Shown here: one piece after another, positions 1-8,339 of the stretch
How the letters are laid out: the number at the start of each line of letters is the position of its first letter
Numbering within the stretch: position 1 is the first letter of the stretch
Notes under the pieces: model-generated
Told to the model about the DNA's origin: nothing
The model's database searches: none
Seen by the model: only the letters and a program-made list of their open reading frames with translations
Source: Deltaproteobacteria bacterium
GTDB taxonomy: Bacteria > Myxococcota_A > Polyangia > JAAYKL01
Length of the DNA: 37,485 nucleotides
Assembly (NCBI GenBank): GCA_030591725.1
Contig: JAUVAN010000005.1
Coordinates: forward strand, 1-37,485
Direction of reading: 5' to 3'
Made by a program: the position numbers and the translations under genes

Positions 1-105
1 AACTCTGTACTGACACTGCGTGGTCTATATCTGAGTGAGAGATTGGAGCTATTCTGGAGCAACATGAACAAACAACGAAAACCGGCATTTCAGATGGCCG
101 CGTGA
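1..105 (+). CDS. C-terminal end of an unidentified protein (5' end outside window)
   Basis: Frame 1 is open from the first base to a TGA at 103-105 and gives 34 residues, including LSERLELFWSNMNKQRKP. The frame is too short to assign. The basic and aromatic composition could suit the end of a transposase or another DNA-binding protein, but that is a guess. It converges on the minus-strand lipoprotein ending at 147, leaving about 40 bases between the two stops. No domain is visible and the open frame could be chance. Confidence 0.3.
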   Translation, partial: NSVLTLRGLYLSERLELFWSNMNKQRKPAFQMAA

Positions 106-146
106 TCCGGGAGCGTTCCAGACCCCCCTTCACATCACTCGCTTTT

Positions 147-662
147 TCAGGGAACGGCGCAGCCGGTTTCGCGAATCAGTTTGAAGACACCGAAGAGCGC
201 AGGGGGGGAGTCGCTATCTTCACAGTCCTCGTCACCTTCCTCGCACAGATCGATTTGGGGTCGCATAACACGAACCTCGACCTCCTCGTTCTCCATCAGA
301 GAGATGACTACCGTGGCGGGCGCGCCGTCGGAAGTCGCGACGTACAACAGGTAGTTGCGAATCCTCCCGTGCGGAAACTGAAACAGGGAAAGTGAATCGT
401 GCGCGAGCTGTTCCATCTGGCTGATGTTGGCGTCATCGAAGATCCCGTCGCTTGTCCACAGAACGCCGGCGGTTCCCCGTCCATCCGCGAGAGCGTCCGT
501 GTCCAGGGTGAGCGACAGCTTCACTCCCGGCTCGAAACCGGCTCTCACAAACGACGCGTCCACAATGATCCCCCGGTAGCACTCGCCCACCTTGGTTGAG
601 AACGAGCCCACGTCCGTACACGCCGCGCACAGGAGGACCGTGGATAGCAGTATTGATCTCAT
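147..662 (-). CDS. putative small lipoprotein, function unknown
   Basis: The product is about 171 residues from an ATG at 662. A longer frame exists upstream, but only this start gives a clean lipoprotein signal: MRSILLSTVLLCAAC, with lipobox LCAAC and lipidated Cys at residue 15. The mature part has few cysteines apart from a C-terminal cluster and an acidic stretch (EEGDEDCEDSD), then ends GCAVP. The rest alternates beta-type segments, as expected for a soluble exported domain. No family is recognised. It lies 32 bases downstream of the COG3581-type gene on the same strand and may be the last gene of that run. Export and lipidation follow from the motif; the function is unknown. Confidence 0.7.
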   Translation of the reverse strand: MRSILLSTVLLCAACTDVGSFSTKVGECYRGIIVDASFVRAGFEPGVKLSLTLDTDALADGRGTAGVLWTSDGIFDDANISQMEQLAHDSLSLFQFPHGRIRNYLLYVATSDGAPATVVISLMENEEVEVRVMRPQIDLCEEGDEDCEDSDSPPALFGVFKLIRETGCAVP

Positions 663-694
663 CTTAATCACATGGAAAAGCCTAGCAGCGTCAG

Positions 695-1783
695 TCAGGA
701 TCGGCAACCGATACTGGTGCGCATCTTGATCATGTCAACGAACGTCTCGAGCCGGGTGGAGAAACCCTCCTCGCCGGTCTGCTCGTCGAGGCTGATGTGG
801 AGATAGGGAACATTTCTACGAGCCAGGTACGGTTCGATGACCTGGCGCACGGAGGTCTCCGGCAGACAGGTGAACGGGTACAGATGAAGGATGCCGTCCA
901 TCCGGTCCGCAAACTCCACCGCGTGCGCGACCGAGAGCAGCGAATCCCCGCCTCCCGGCGCCTTGAAAAACCTGTGCGCCTTCTCGAGGAGCTTCGCCTG
1001 GGTCTTGTAGTAGAGTCTCGTAACCACGGACATGAACATGTACTCCGAGATCGGGGAGACCACCTCGATGCCCATATGGTTCAAACGCTCGATGATCCGG
1101 CGGTTCGTGAACTCATCGATGCAGGCGTATGACTCTCCGATGATCCCTATCCTGGGCAGCGGCACCGAGCGATCCTGAAGCAGTGCGCGCAAACGACGGA
1201 CACCGCGCCGACCGAGCCGGATGATCGCGAAGGTCCCGTGGGTGCGGTCCAGCTCCCCGATCAGCTCGTTGAACAACCCGGTTGCGGCGGATTTATCAAG
1301 GGCGTACGGACGGGTCTCCAGCAGGGCCTCACGCCAGCGCTCGATGACCTTGAGCTTGTACATGAACTTCCAGAAACCCAGAAATGTACGGGGGGTGTAC
1401 GTCCAGGAATCCCGGTACGGCGATTCCTCCCTCAATAGACCGTACAGGCTTGCCCGGATGCTCCCGCTGACCACGTGCGCCTTGAAGCGACGCCCCTCGC
1501 GCACGAGGATCTCACGCTGAGCCGCCTGGTACATGGCGAGGCGGCATATGCCCTTACCGCCGAAGAACACAATGGTGTCGGCGCCCTTGTCCAGCGCGCT
1601 CAAACAATCGGCAAGCGCCAGGCGAAACGGGTAACAACAATACTCGGGGGACAGGCGCCGGGTACGAACCAACCCATCGAGCCCGGGGCGATCGGGATCT
1701 ACCCAGTCGTGCCCCAGCTCCCTCGCGAGGGTCTTCATGGCCACGCCGAGGAATCCGATCTGCGAGGTGGAGATCTTCAGCAC
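695..1783 (-). CDS. acyl-CoA dehydratase activase-related protein (COG3581-like)
   Basis: A 362-residue soluble protein resembling the 2-hydroxyacyl-CoA dehydratase/activase-associated family (COG3581 type). It has scattered conserved cysteines in short motifs: SPEYCCYPF near residue 47, GGKGICR near 75, GESYACIDEF near 217 and PFTCLPE near 305. The C-terminal LDEQTGEEGFSTRLETFVD is the signature shared with the DUF2229 partner. Such cysteines are expected to hold an Fe-S cluster. The start is a GTG preceded by a GGGGGGAG tract. The frame overlaps the upstream COG3580-type gene by 7 bases, so the two are translationally coupled and probably form a complex. The ASKHA-type ATPase activase that often accompanies or fuses to these proteins is not in the window. 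The substrate is unknown. Confidence 0.75.
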   Translation of the reverse strand: MLKISTSQIGFLGVAMKTLARELGHDWVDPDRPGLDGLVRTRRLSPEYCCYPFRLALADCLSALDKGADTIVFFGGKGICRLAMYQAAQREILVREGRRFKAHVVSGSIRASLYGLLREESPYRDSWTYTPRTFLGFWKFMYKLKVIERWREALLETRPYALDKSAATGLFNELIGELDRTHGTFAIIRLGRRGVRRLRALLQDRSVPLPRIGIIGESYACIDEFTNRRIIERLNHMGIEVVSPISEYMFMSVVTRLYYKTQAKLLEKAHRFFKAPGGGDSLLSVAHAVEFADRMDGILHLYPFTCLPETSVRQVIEPYLARRNVPYLHISLDEQTGEEGFSTRLETFVDMIKMRTSIGCRS

Positions 1784-2754
1784 GACGCTCCCCCCGTTTC
1801 CTTCCGGTGGCGCGCCACGTCGACGAAGGTTCCAAGGCGGGTGGCGAGTCCCTCCGCTGATGTCTGCTCGTCGAGAATGAGCCTGAGCACGGGAACGTCC
1901 GCCCCCGCGTTTCTCAGGCGGTAGAGCATGGTCTCCGCGCCGTAGGAATCGGGTCCACAGGCGAAATAGGTCAACAGCACGATGCCGTCCACGCCCCTCG
2001 CCAGGTGGTATTCGATGGAACGAGCCGTGTGGACATTCGATTCGTAGTACATGTCCTTCTCGAGGGCGCAGATCCCGGCGGGCATGGGAGAAGGAGAGTG
2101 AACCACGGAAGCACCCAACTTCTTCAGCTGCCGAGCCACGCCCATCCCGAGAAACGGATCCCGCTCGGCGTACAGGTGACCCAGGACGGCGATGGTCACA
2201 TCGGCGGTCCGGGCTGGATCGCCCCCGTCCTCCTCCAGGTTACCTCTGCGCCACGCCGCCTTTATTCGATCCCTGGACTCGGGGCACCAGGCGTCCAGCT
2301 CGACGAGCATCGGCTCGCAAACATCAACCAGGTGTCGCTCCATGGTGTCTCGCTTCGAGTGGTGCAGATCCACGTACGGCGCGATAACGTGGATCTCCGG
2401 AAAGGACTGCTCGATCAGGTCCGGCAGCAGGTGAAACTTGGGGCACAGGTTCCTGCCCTTGGCCAGTGAGATGAGTCGGGGCACGAGAACCGTGTCCACT
2501 TCATCGAGGAGAAGCGACTCCACGTGCCCGAAGAAGGTCTTCAGTGGAAAACACACCTCGTCGATGCACCGTTTGAGGCCCATCTCCAGGGTGCGCGCGT
2601 TGCTCGGGCCTGAAACGACCACCTCGAAACCATGGGCGCCAAGGAGATCGTCGAAGAACACACGAAGCTCGTCGAAGGCGAGGGCGCGGGGAACACCTAT
2701 CCTGTTTCCCTTTGGATGGATTCTTCGCGTCGGAGGATCGGCCTGATAGCGCAT
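1777..2754 (-). CDS. acyl-CoA dehydratase activase-related protein (DUF2229/COG3580-like)
   Basis: A 325-residue protein whose N-terminus (NRIGVPRALAFDEL) and cysteine motif KRCIDEVCFPLK (near residue 65) match the DUF2229/COG3580 family, as do FACGPDS (near 270) and LDEQTSAEGLATRLGTFVD (near 300). The shared C-terminal signature with the next gene marks the two as distant paralogues. Family knowledge links them to 2-hydroxyacyl-CoA dehydratase activation and Fe-S proteins, usually in anaerobes, but their biochemical role is not settled. The ATG at 2754 lacks a strong ribosome-binding site. The gene follows the Lcl-domain lipoprotein by 36 bases on the same strand and overlaps the downstream partner. 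Confidence 0.75.
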   Translation of the reverse strand: MRYQADPPTRRIHPKGNRIGVPRALAFDELRVFFDDLLGAHGFEVVVSGPSNARTLEMGLKRCIDEVCFPLKTFFGHVESLLLDEVDTVLVPRLISLAKGRNLCPKFHLLPDLIEQSFPEIHVIAPYVDLHHSKRDTMERHLVDVCEPMLVELDAWCPESRDRIKAAWRRGNLEEDGGDPARTADVTIAVLGHLYAERDPFLGMGVARQLKKLGASVVHSPSPMPAGICALEKDMYYESNVHTARSIEYHLARGVDGIVLLTYFACGPDSYGAETMLYRLRNAGADVPVLRLILDEQTSAEGLATRLGTFVDVARHRKETGGASC

Positions 2755-2790
2755 CTTGAAATGTTGTTCCCTAGATGTACGAGCCGGGCG

Positions 2791-3468
2791 TCAACTTACG
2801 TCGCGCACGCAGCGTACTGCATATATCCCGCCGGCGTTGATGATGCTGACATCACCGCTATCGAAGGCCGCGACCCACGCGTTGCCACCGCTGCCGGAGG
2901 ACGACCAGTAACCGCCGACCTCCGTACCGAGCACGCTCGTGCATGTCGCGCTCTGGGCACACGAATCACAAGCGTGGTGGCTTCCCACCATGCTGCAGTT
3001 GCCCAACAGCTCCAGAATCTCGTCCAGTGTGGGAAGCCGGAACTCCGCGCCCATTATATCCTCGCAATAGTTCACCCCCGGATTGACCGGATCGCAGATA
3101 ATTGTATCCGCGCCGGTCGCGCCACACCAATCCATCGTTGGTTTGGTGCCCTCGCAGGTGTCAGTCACCATCGTCTGTTCGAGCGGACAGAGGCTCCAGC
3201 ACAGGGTGGTGCCAGGCTGGTACGCCTCGGTCGCCTCATCACAGAGATCCCCGTAAGTGTCAGTGTCGGGCCCGGAGTCGGGGCCCGCGTCCATATCGGA
3301 GTCCGTGTCCGTATCGGAGTCGGTATCAGAGTCGGTATCGGTATCAGAGTCAGAGTCGGAGTCGCTGTCGGTATCCGCAGATGCCGCATTGTCATCGTTG
3401 CACCCCCCATTACCCATGAGGAGCATCGCCGCCAGGACGAACAGAAACGTTATTTTCAGGGTGTTCAC
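2791..3468 (-). CDS. lipoprotein with Asp/Ser/Thr repeat linker and Lcl C-terminal (DUF1566-like) domain
   Basis: I place the start at a GTG (3468) behind an AAAGGA site. The frame extends upstream, but this start begins a signal peptide (VNTLKITFLFVLAAMLLMGNGGC) with a lipobox-like GNGGC. After the lipidated Cys comes a tract of about 35 residues almost entirely of Asp, Ser and Thr (DTDSDTDSDT...), a flexible surface stalk. The C-terminal part carries RLPTLDEILELL, GGYWSSS and YAVRCVRD, the signature of Lcl/DUF1566 domains found on bacterial surface proteins. Eight or more cysteines suggest disulphides outside the cytoplasm. Its function could be adhesion or surface display; no substrate can be named. 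Confidence 0.75.
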   Translation of the reverse strand: MNTLKITFLFVLAAMLLMGNGGCNDDNAASADTDSDSDSDSDTDTDSDTDSDTDTDSDMDAGPDSGPDTDTYGDLCDEATEAYQPGTTLCWSLCPLEQTMVTDTCEGTKPTMDWCGATGADTIICDPVNPGVNYCEDIMGAEFRLPTLDEILELLGNCSMVGSHHACDSCAQSATCTSVLGTEVGGYWSSSGSGGNAWVAAFDSGDVSIINAGGIYAVRCVRDVS

Positions 3469-3611
3469 TACTTTGATTCCTTTCAATACCGGACTACACG
3501 CCATGACGCACATTCCGTACAATGATGTGTCAAAATTAGCATGATTATTGTTCAGCGACAAAATAGCCCGTCCAATCGTCCGGAACAAAACATGCTATCA
3601 TGGGAGTCATG

Positions 3612-4538
3612 ATGATACATAAATTGACATGGAAAACCTGGGTGCTCGGAGCTGCGCTCAGCCTGGCGGCGTCGGGCTGCAACGGGCTGGGCTCGGATGC
3701 CGAAAAGCAAGATCAGGCGGAGCAGCTGGCCGCCTGTCGAGGCAATGCCACGGATGAGGAGCTGCAAGAGAACATCCTCATAACCGAGGAGTACGCGCTG
3801 GGCGTCGCCGCCGACCTTACTTACAGCTGGCAACCGGTGCTCTTCGCTCTCGACTTCATGTTCTTGTGGGCACAGACTCTGGGCGCCGTCCCCTCGACCG
3901 AGCCGGTGGGCTGGACTTTTGACGAGGGCACCTACCGTTACGGATCGGACACCGCGGCCATCGAGATGCGCGTATTCCTCTCGGAGGAATTCGAGTACGG
4001 CCCCGCCGGGACACAGGTGACGGAGAATATCCTCGCCCTCGACTCCTACCTCGCAGGAGCGGTGATCGAGGCGGGCACCGATGCGGGCACGGTCACCATC
4101 ACCTTTGACGAGCCGGGCCCCTTAGCCGAGCTCCTGGGCCTCGGCGCCACGCCAACGAGCCCACTCACACTCAACGAGGTCGATCGAGAACAGGCCCTGG
4201 AGCTGCTGAGCACGCTCGCCCTCGAGACGGACTACGTGGCCTACGGCGTGACCAAATCGACGACGGTTGACTACCACGCGGTCTCGCCCCCAAGCACAAT
4301 CGCTTCGATTTCGCAAGATGGCCCATTGCCGGTCGAGATCGTCGAAGTCAACGCCACTCGCGACCTCTTCGACCAGGTTCTCTCCACGGTGAGCTGGGAG
4401 GTCGAGCGGAAGGGTGCCGACGTCGACGGCTACACCACCTTCACCGTGAGCGGAGGCTACTTCCCCTACGGCGGTCGCATCGACTTCAGGGACGAGTTCG
4501 GACTGGTGATCGCCGAGCGCGAACTCTACTGTCTCTGA
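3612..4538 (+). CDS. putative lipoprotein, function unknown
   Basis: About 308 residues. Three ATGs lie close together (3600, 3609, 3612). The GGGAG at 3602-3606 is best spaced for 3612, giving the signal peptide MIHKLTWKTWVLGAALSLAASGC with lipobox ASGC. The mature protein is acidic and beta-rich, with a possible long helix early (AEKQDQAEQLAACRGNATDEELQ), and ends in LYCL. No known domain is recognised. It stands divergently from the Lcl lipoprotein across a 140-base gap that must hold both promoters. A soluble lipoprotein at the periplasmic face is the likely location. Confidence 0.7.
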   Translation: MIHKLTWKTWVLGAALSLAASGCNGLGSDAEKQDQAEQLAACRGNATDEELQENILITEEYALGVAADLTYSWQPVLFALDFMFLWAQTLGAVPSTEPVGWTFDEGTYRYGSDTAAIEMRVFLSEEFEYGPAGTQVTENILALDSYLAGAVIEAGTDAGTVTITFDEPGPLAELLGLGATPTSPLTLNEVDREQALELLSTLALETDYVAYGVTKSTTVDYHAVSPPSTIASISQDGPLPVEIVEVNATRDLFDQVLSTVSWEVERKGADVDGYTTFTVSGGYFPYGGRIDFRDEFGLVIAERELYCL

Positions 4539-4669
4539 GAAGACGAGCCACCTTCCGGGATTCTTTTCATCATTTGCCCGGATACCCTGTCCCTGATAAA
4601 TTGAAATGTTGTATTGTATTCATTCCGTGGTTTGATGAAGATCAATTATGTAGAAAGAGAAGGCTCTCA

Positions 4670-5032
4670 ATGTCGATCACTTTGATCTTGCTTGTAATTT
4701 CCGTGGTTTGTTGGTTTGTAGCTACGATCCTGCACATAGTCATGCTGGTGCATGGGTTCAAGACCTCCATCAAGTGGGGCCTGATCTGCCTCCTGGTTCC
4801 CCTTGGTAGCCTGGTTTTTGCGTTCAGGCAGTTCGGGGGCGGCAAACGCAGGATCGCCGCGTTCGTGTTCCTGCTGACAATTGTAGGCGGGGGCGTTTGC
4901 GCGGGAGTGGCGTCCTATCAGACTGCGCGCGCAGCGATCGGAAGCGCGGAGGCGGCCGCTCAAGGAATGAAGGAAGCTGAAATTCAGATCCAGGATCTCG
5001 AGAACCTGGAGGATCTGCAGCTCGACCTGTAA
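4670..5032 (+). CDS. small inner-membrane protein, about three transmembrane segments
   Basis: 120 residues from ATG 4670, preceded by a purine-rich AGAAAGAGAAGG. A longer frame from 4574 lacks a site and would place a charged stretch before the first membrane segment. Hydrophobic segments are at roughly residues 3-27, 35-50 and 60-80 (ITLILLVISVVCWFV; WGLICLLVPLGSLVFAF; IAAFVFLLTIVGGGVCAGV). The C-terminal 35 residues are Ala- and Glu-rich and probably helical (EAAAQGMKEAEIQIQDLENLEDLQLDL). It lies just upstream of the TGA-interrupted frame and the chemosensory operon, on the same strand with only 9 bases between. It may be the first gene of that transcript. No function can be named. Confidence 0.65.
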   Translation: MSITLILLVISVVCWFVATILHIVMLVHGFKTSIKWGLICLLVPLGSLVFAFRQFGGGKRRIAAFVFLLTIVGGGVCAGVASYQTARAAIGSAEAAAQGMKEAEIQIQDLENLEDLQLDL

Positions 5033-5041
5033 AGAAGAAGA

Positions 5042-5257
5042 ATGGGCAAGATGTCGAATCGAGGATTCACAGTAATGATGACGATCCTCCTCACAACGGT
5101 GGGTGCGGCCGCAGGGATCGGGTTGTCGTTTGTGTTGAAACAGGCCGGATCCACCTGAGGGCTGCTCTGCTCACCGGTAGTTGCCGGTGTTTTCGGAGGG
5201 TTCATGGGCGGCTCCATCGGGAGTGGTATCAAGAGGGGCAACAAGGAGTCCGCGTGA
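5042..5257 (+). pseudogene. two-TM glycine-zipper small protein with an in-frame TGA
   Basis: A frame of 71 codons runs from ATG 5042 to a TGA at 5255-5257, but codon 39 is TGA (5156-5158). The part before it reads MGKMSNRGFTVMMTILLTTV... and forms one membrane segment. The part after it (VVAGVFGGFMGGSIGSGIKRG) forms a second, glycine-zipper-like segment. The terminal TGA overlaps the GTG start of cheY as GTGA, the same coupling used between other genes of this operon, which suggests the downstream half was or is translated. A single-base change (TGG to TGA, or CGA to TGA) would explain it. It could be a fresh pseudogene, a sequencing error, readthrough, or a genuine 38-residue peptide. Other genes here use TGA as a normal stop. 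Confidence 0.5.
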
Positions 5258-5640
5258 CCGCAAGGCTGCTGATAGTCGACGACTCGCGGGCTATGAGAGC
5301 ATACGTACGCGGTTCCCTGCGCGGTTTCGTGGACTGCGAAATCGACGAAGCATCCTCCGGCTTCGAGGCCCTGAGACTCCTTCCGCGCAAGGACTATAAG
5401 TTGGTGATAACCGATATCAATATGCCCGACATCAACGGGCTGGAGCTAGTCAAATTCGTGCGTGCTTCCGAACGACATCGAGACGTTCCCATAATCATTA
5501 TTTCCACCCATTCGTCTAAGCAAGATCAGAAGAAGGCTCTCGAACTCGGCGCCAGCGTCTTTCTTCCAAAGCCCTTCACACCGCCGGACATCATCGACGT
5601 CGTGGCGCGCCTCATCGAAGAGAAGGGCGGCGAGTCATGA
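5254..5640 (+). CDS. cheY: CheY-like single-domain response regulator
   Basis: A 128-residue receiver domain alone. The acidic pair is D9/D10 (LLIVDDS), the phosphoacceptor is D54 in VITDINMPDINGLE, the switch Ser/Thr is near S84 (IIIIST), and the conserved Lys is K106 (FLPKPF). Length and motifs match CheY. The start is GTG, overlapping the upstream frame's TGA as GTGA. The stop overlaps the cheA start as ATGA, so this is the first recognised signalling gene of the operon. It should accept phosphate from the CheA encoded next. With no output domain, it acts by binding a partner, which need not be a flagellar switch since no flagellar gene is present. Confidence 0.9.
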   Translation: MTARLLIVDDSRAMRAYVRGSLRGFVDCEIDEASSGFEALRLLPRKDYKLVITDINMPDINGLELVKFVRASERHRDVPIIIISTHSSKQDQKKALELGASVFLPKPFTPPDIIDVVARLIEEKGGES

Positions 5641-7820
5641 GCAAGAGCTCGCAGGGCAACAAGGCGATAAAGGAGTTTCTGGCCGAAGCACAGGAGTTCG
5701 TCGAATCGCTGAGCCGAAATCTCATTGAAATCGACAAGGCCATCAAGACCGGCGAGCCGGATCCTGACATGGTCAACGAGGTGTTCAGGGGATGGCATAC
5801 CCTCAAGGGTTTGTCCTCTACCTTCGGCGTGGAACCCCTGTCCCTGCTCGCCCACGACGAGGAGAGCCTGCTGGACGATATCCGTCTTGGCAGGAAAGCC
5901 TTCACGCCCCAGATCCTCGATTCCCTGTTTGAGAGCATCGAGGAAGTGACCAAGATTCTCGGCATTATCAACGAATCCGGGGATATCAAGGCGACCGGCT
6001 ACAGTGACGATCGCACAAAAACGACCCCGGGACAGTCCCCGGATTCCGGCCAGGCATCCGGCCATGGCAAAGAAGACGACGTGCCCGTCATCGACCCAAA
6101 GAACCTGATCGACGCCGAGGTGCTCGAGGTCCTCACGGAGTTCGAGGAGCATCGCCTGAAGATCAACCTGCAGCAAGGTCAGGCCATCTACAAGATGCGA
6201 ATCGGCTTCTCGCTGATGTCAATCGATCAGGAACTCGAAGATATCAAGGGCAGGCTCAGGCCCATAGGAGAGGTCATCACCTACCTCCCCTCCTCCGAGA
6301 GTAACGATCCGGATATACTCGATATCGATGTCCTTCTGGCGCTTCACCAGTCCCGGGACAACCTGGAGGCCGCGCTCGATGGAGTCGAGGCTGAAATCAG
6401 CACGCTCGTTCCCGGCCGGTACACGCCAAAGGTCGCGTCGGACACTATTATCCCGGCCCCTCCAACCGCCGAACAACTATCGGATTCATCGGAAACAGGC
6501 ATTGACGTCGCGGCAGCCTCTGAAATCGAGAGTCCGGGAATATCCGAGCGTGGCCTGGTGCAGAACCAGAAGGAACAGCCGCTCAGCCTGCGATCGGTCA
6601 GCCAGTCGGTGCGTGTCGACATCGGCAAGCTGGACCATCTCATGAATGTGGTGGGCGAGCTGAATATCATTCGAAATACGATAACGAAGATCAGCGACGA
6701 GTTGCGCTCCGTGAGCGAGCAACGTGAGCTGGCAATCGAACTTCACCGGGTGTCCCGTGGCTTTGATCGACGATTGGCCGAGATGCAGGAGGGGATCCTC
6801 GAAGTGAGAATGGTGCCCGTGAGCCAGATGTTCGATCGGCTCTCGCGCATGACCCGCAAGATGTCGAGAAATATTGGAAAGGAGATCAATCTGGTGATCT
6901 CCGGCACGGATACGGAGGTGGACAAGCTTATCATCGAAGAATTGTCCGATCCGGTGATGCACATCATTCGCAACGCCATCGATCACGGAATCGAAGATGC
7001 CGGCGAGAGGCGCTCCGTCGGGAAGCCGGAGTTTGGAACCGTCGCATTGACTGCGTACCAGAAGGGCAATCACATCCTCATTGAGGTGGAGGATGATGGC
7101 GCAGGGATCGACGGAGAAAAGATATTGGAGGTGGCGGTCGCCAACGGCTTCCTGTCGAAGGAAGCAGCCGCGTCACTATCCGAGCGAGAAGTCCTGAACC
7201 TGATTTTCCTGCCCGGCGTCACAACCACGGCCAAGGCCAACGAGCTGTCGGGGAGAGGCGTGGGAATGGATGTTGTGAAAACGAACATCTCTGCGCTGAG
7301 CGGCGTGGTCGAAGTCCAGTCCGAGCTGGGGATCGGAACGAAGTTCACCATAACCATGCCGGTCACACTGGCGATCATCCCCGCCCTGCTGGTCTCCGTG
7401 GACGAGAACACCTTCGCGGTGCCGCTCAACACCGTAGCCGAGGCGCTGACGATTTCCGGAGCGGACGTGAACAAGGTGATGGGGTTGGAAACCTTCACCC
7501 TGCGGGGACAGACCCTGCCCCTGTGTCGCATGGACGGCTTCTTCGGAAGGCCGCGCCACAACGCGATACCGAAGGGCTCCCGGTTGCTGGTAGCCTCCCT
7601 CGGGCAACGACGACTTGGCCTGGTGGTCGATGAATTGTTGGGTCAGCAGGATGTGGTCATCAAACCGCTCGGCCAGAGCCTGGATGAAACCAGGTTCTTT
7701 GCGGGAGCAACCGACCTGGGGGATCAGAAACTGTCACTCGTGATCGACACGGCCTCCGTCATAGAAGAGTTCTTCACCTCAGGTGAAGATTTCACGCAAC
7801 CGGCGGCGCCGGCGGAGTAG
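5637..7820 (+). CDS. cheA: chemotaxis histidine kinase CheA
   Basis: 727 residues with the full CheA order. The HPt domain has phosphorylatable H54 in RGWHTLKG. A middle domain (residues ~155-265, LTEFEEHRL...GEVITYLPS) resembles the one found in deltaproteobacterial CheA/FrzE-like kinases. A low-complexity linker precedes the dimerisation domain (~320-370, VRVDIGKLDHLMNVVGELN). The ATPase has an N box around N446 (HIIRNAIDHG), G1 around D487 (EDDGAGID) and a GRGVGMDVV motif near 540. The CheW-like regulatory domain spans ~575-715. All catalytic boxes look intact. Coupling to cheY is by ATGA overlap, and cheW follows after 3 bases. It autophosphorylates at H54 and should donate to CheY and to CheB. 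Confidence 0.95.
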   Translation: MSKSSQGNKAIKEFLAEAQEFVESLSRNLIEIDKAIKTGEPDPDMVNEVFRGWHTLKGLSSTFGVEPLSLLAHDEESLLDDIRLGRKAFTPQILDSLFESIEEVTKILGIINESGDIKATGYSDDRTKTTPGQSPDSGQASGHGKEDDVPVIDPKNLIDAEVLEVLTEFEEHRLKINLQQGQAIYKMRIGFSLMSIDQELEDIKGRLRPIGEVITYLPSSESNDPDILDIDVLLALHQSRDNLEAALDGVEAEISTLVPGRYTPKVASDTIIPAPPTAEQLSDSSETGIDVAAASEIESPGISERGLVQNQKEQPLSLRSVSQSVRVDIGKLDHLMNVVGELNIIRNTITKISDELRSVSEQRELAIELHRVSRGFDRRLAEMQEGILEVRMVPVSQMFDRLSRMTRKMSRNIGKEINLVISGTDTEVDKLIIEELSDPVMHIIRNAIDHGIEDAGERRSVGKPEFGTVALTAYQKGNHILIEVEDDGAGIDGEKILEVAVANGFLSKEAAASLSEREVLNLIFLPGVTTTAKANELSGRGVGMDVVKTNISALSGVVEVQSELGIGTKFTITMPVTLAIIPALLVSVDENTFAVPLNTVAEALTISGADVNKVMGLETFTLRGQTLPLCRMDGFFGRPRHNAIPKGSRLLVASLGQRRLGLVVDELLGQQDVVIKPLGQSLDETRFFAGATDLGDQKLSLVIDTASVIEEFFTSGEDFTQPAAPAE

Positions 7821-7823
7821 AGC

Positions 7824-8339
7824 ATGAGCAACTCGATAGTCATCCCGGACATGGCAAAGCTGAACGCTGAAAGCAAAAACTCTGTCACCGACGGCAAGGA
7901 AAGCGACGTAATGCTCGTTTTCCTGGGATTCACCCTCGGAGATGAAGAGTTCGGAGTGGATCTCCACCTGGTCAAGCAGATCGTCATACCTCCACCGGTC
8001 ACGTGGGTGCCTCGGGTACAACCGCATATCCTGGGTGTGATCTCGATTCGGGGCAATGTCGTCACGCTGATCGACACGCGGCGGCTCATGGGGTTCGAGG
8101 TGTCTGAACAGCACAACTCTGCCCGGGTGCTGCTTGTGGATGTGCGTGATGAGAGGATCGGCCTGCTGGTGGACGCGATTACCCAGGTGCGCCGGGTGCC
8201 GGTCCAGGCCTTCGAGGAATCGCCGGATCTCGACGAGGGAACCATGACCGATCACGTGGTGGGAATCATACGACCTGATAAACAGACCCAGGTGACCATC
8301 ATCGACCTGAAGGAGATCTTGCTGGAGGCAATGAGATGA
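7824..8339 (+). CDS. cheW: CheW coupling protein (first copy)
   Basis: 171 residues. A CheW domain starts after a ~30-residue N-terminal tail: FLGFTLGDEEFGVDLHLVKQI, PRVQPHILGVISIRGNVVTLIDTRRLMG, ARVLLVDVRDERIGLLVDAI. These are the usual CheW strands and hydrophobic core. GGAG sits six bases before the ATG. The product normally joins CheA to chemoreceptor tips at the inner membrane. It is followed by a second, more divergent CheW overlapping by ATGA. Two CheW proteins in one operon suggest either two receptor classes or array-lattice roles that differ between the copies. Confidence 0.9.
   Translation: MSNSIVIPDMAKLNAESKNSVTDGKESDVMLVFLGFTLGDEEFGVDLHLVKQIVIPPPVTWVPRVQPHILGVISIRGNVVTLIDTRRLMGFEVSEQHNSARVLLVDVRDERIGLLVDAITQVRRVPVQAFEESPDLDEGTMTDHVVGIIRPDKQTQVTIIDLKEILLEAMR

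Noticed and set aside
5156-5189. Possible selenocysteine codon with a downstream SECIS-like hairpin (CACCGG-TAGTTG-CCGGTG)
   Set aside because: The six-base stem loop lies at a workable distance, but its loop lacks the expected early G, no known selenoprotein motif is seen, and no sel genes are in the window. A nonsense change is simpler.
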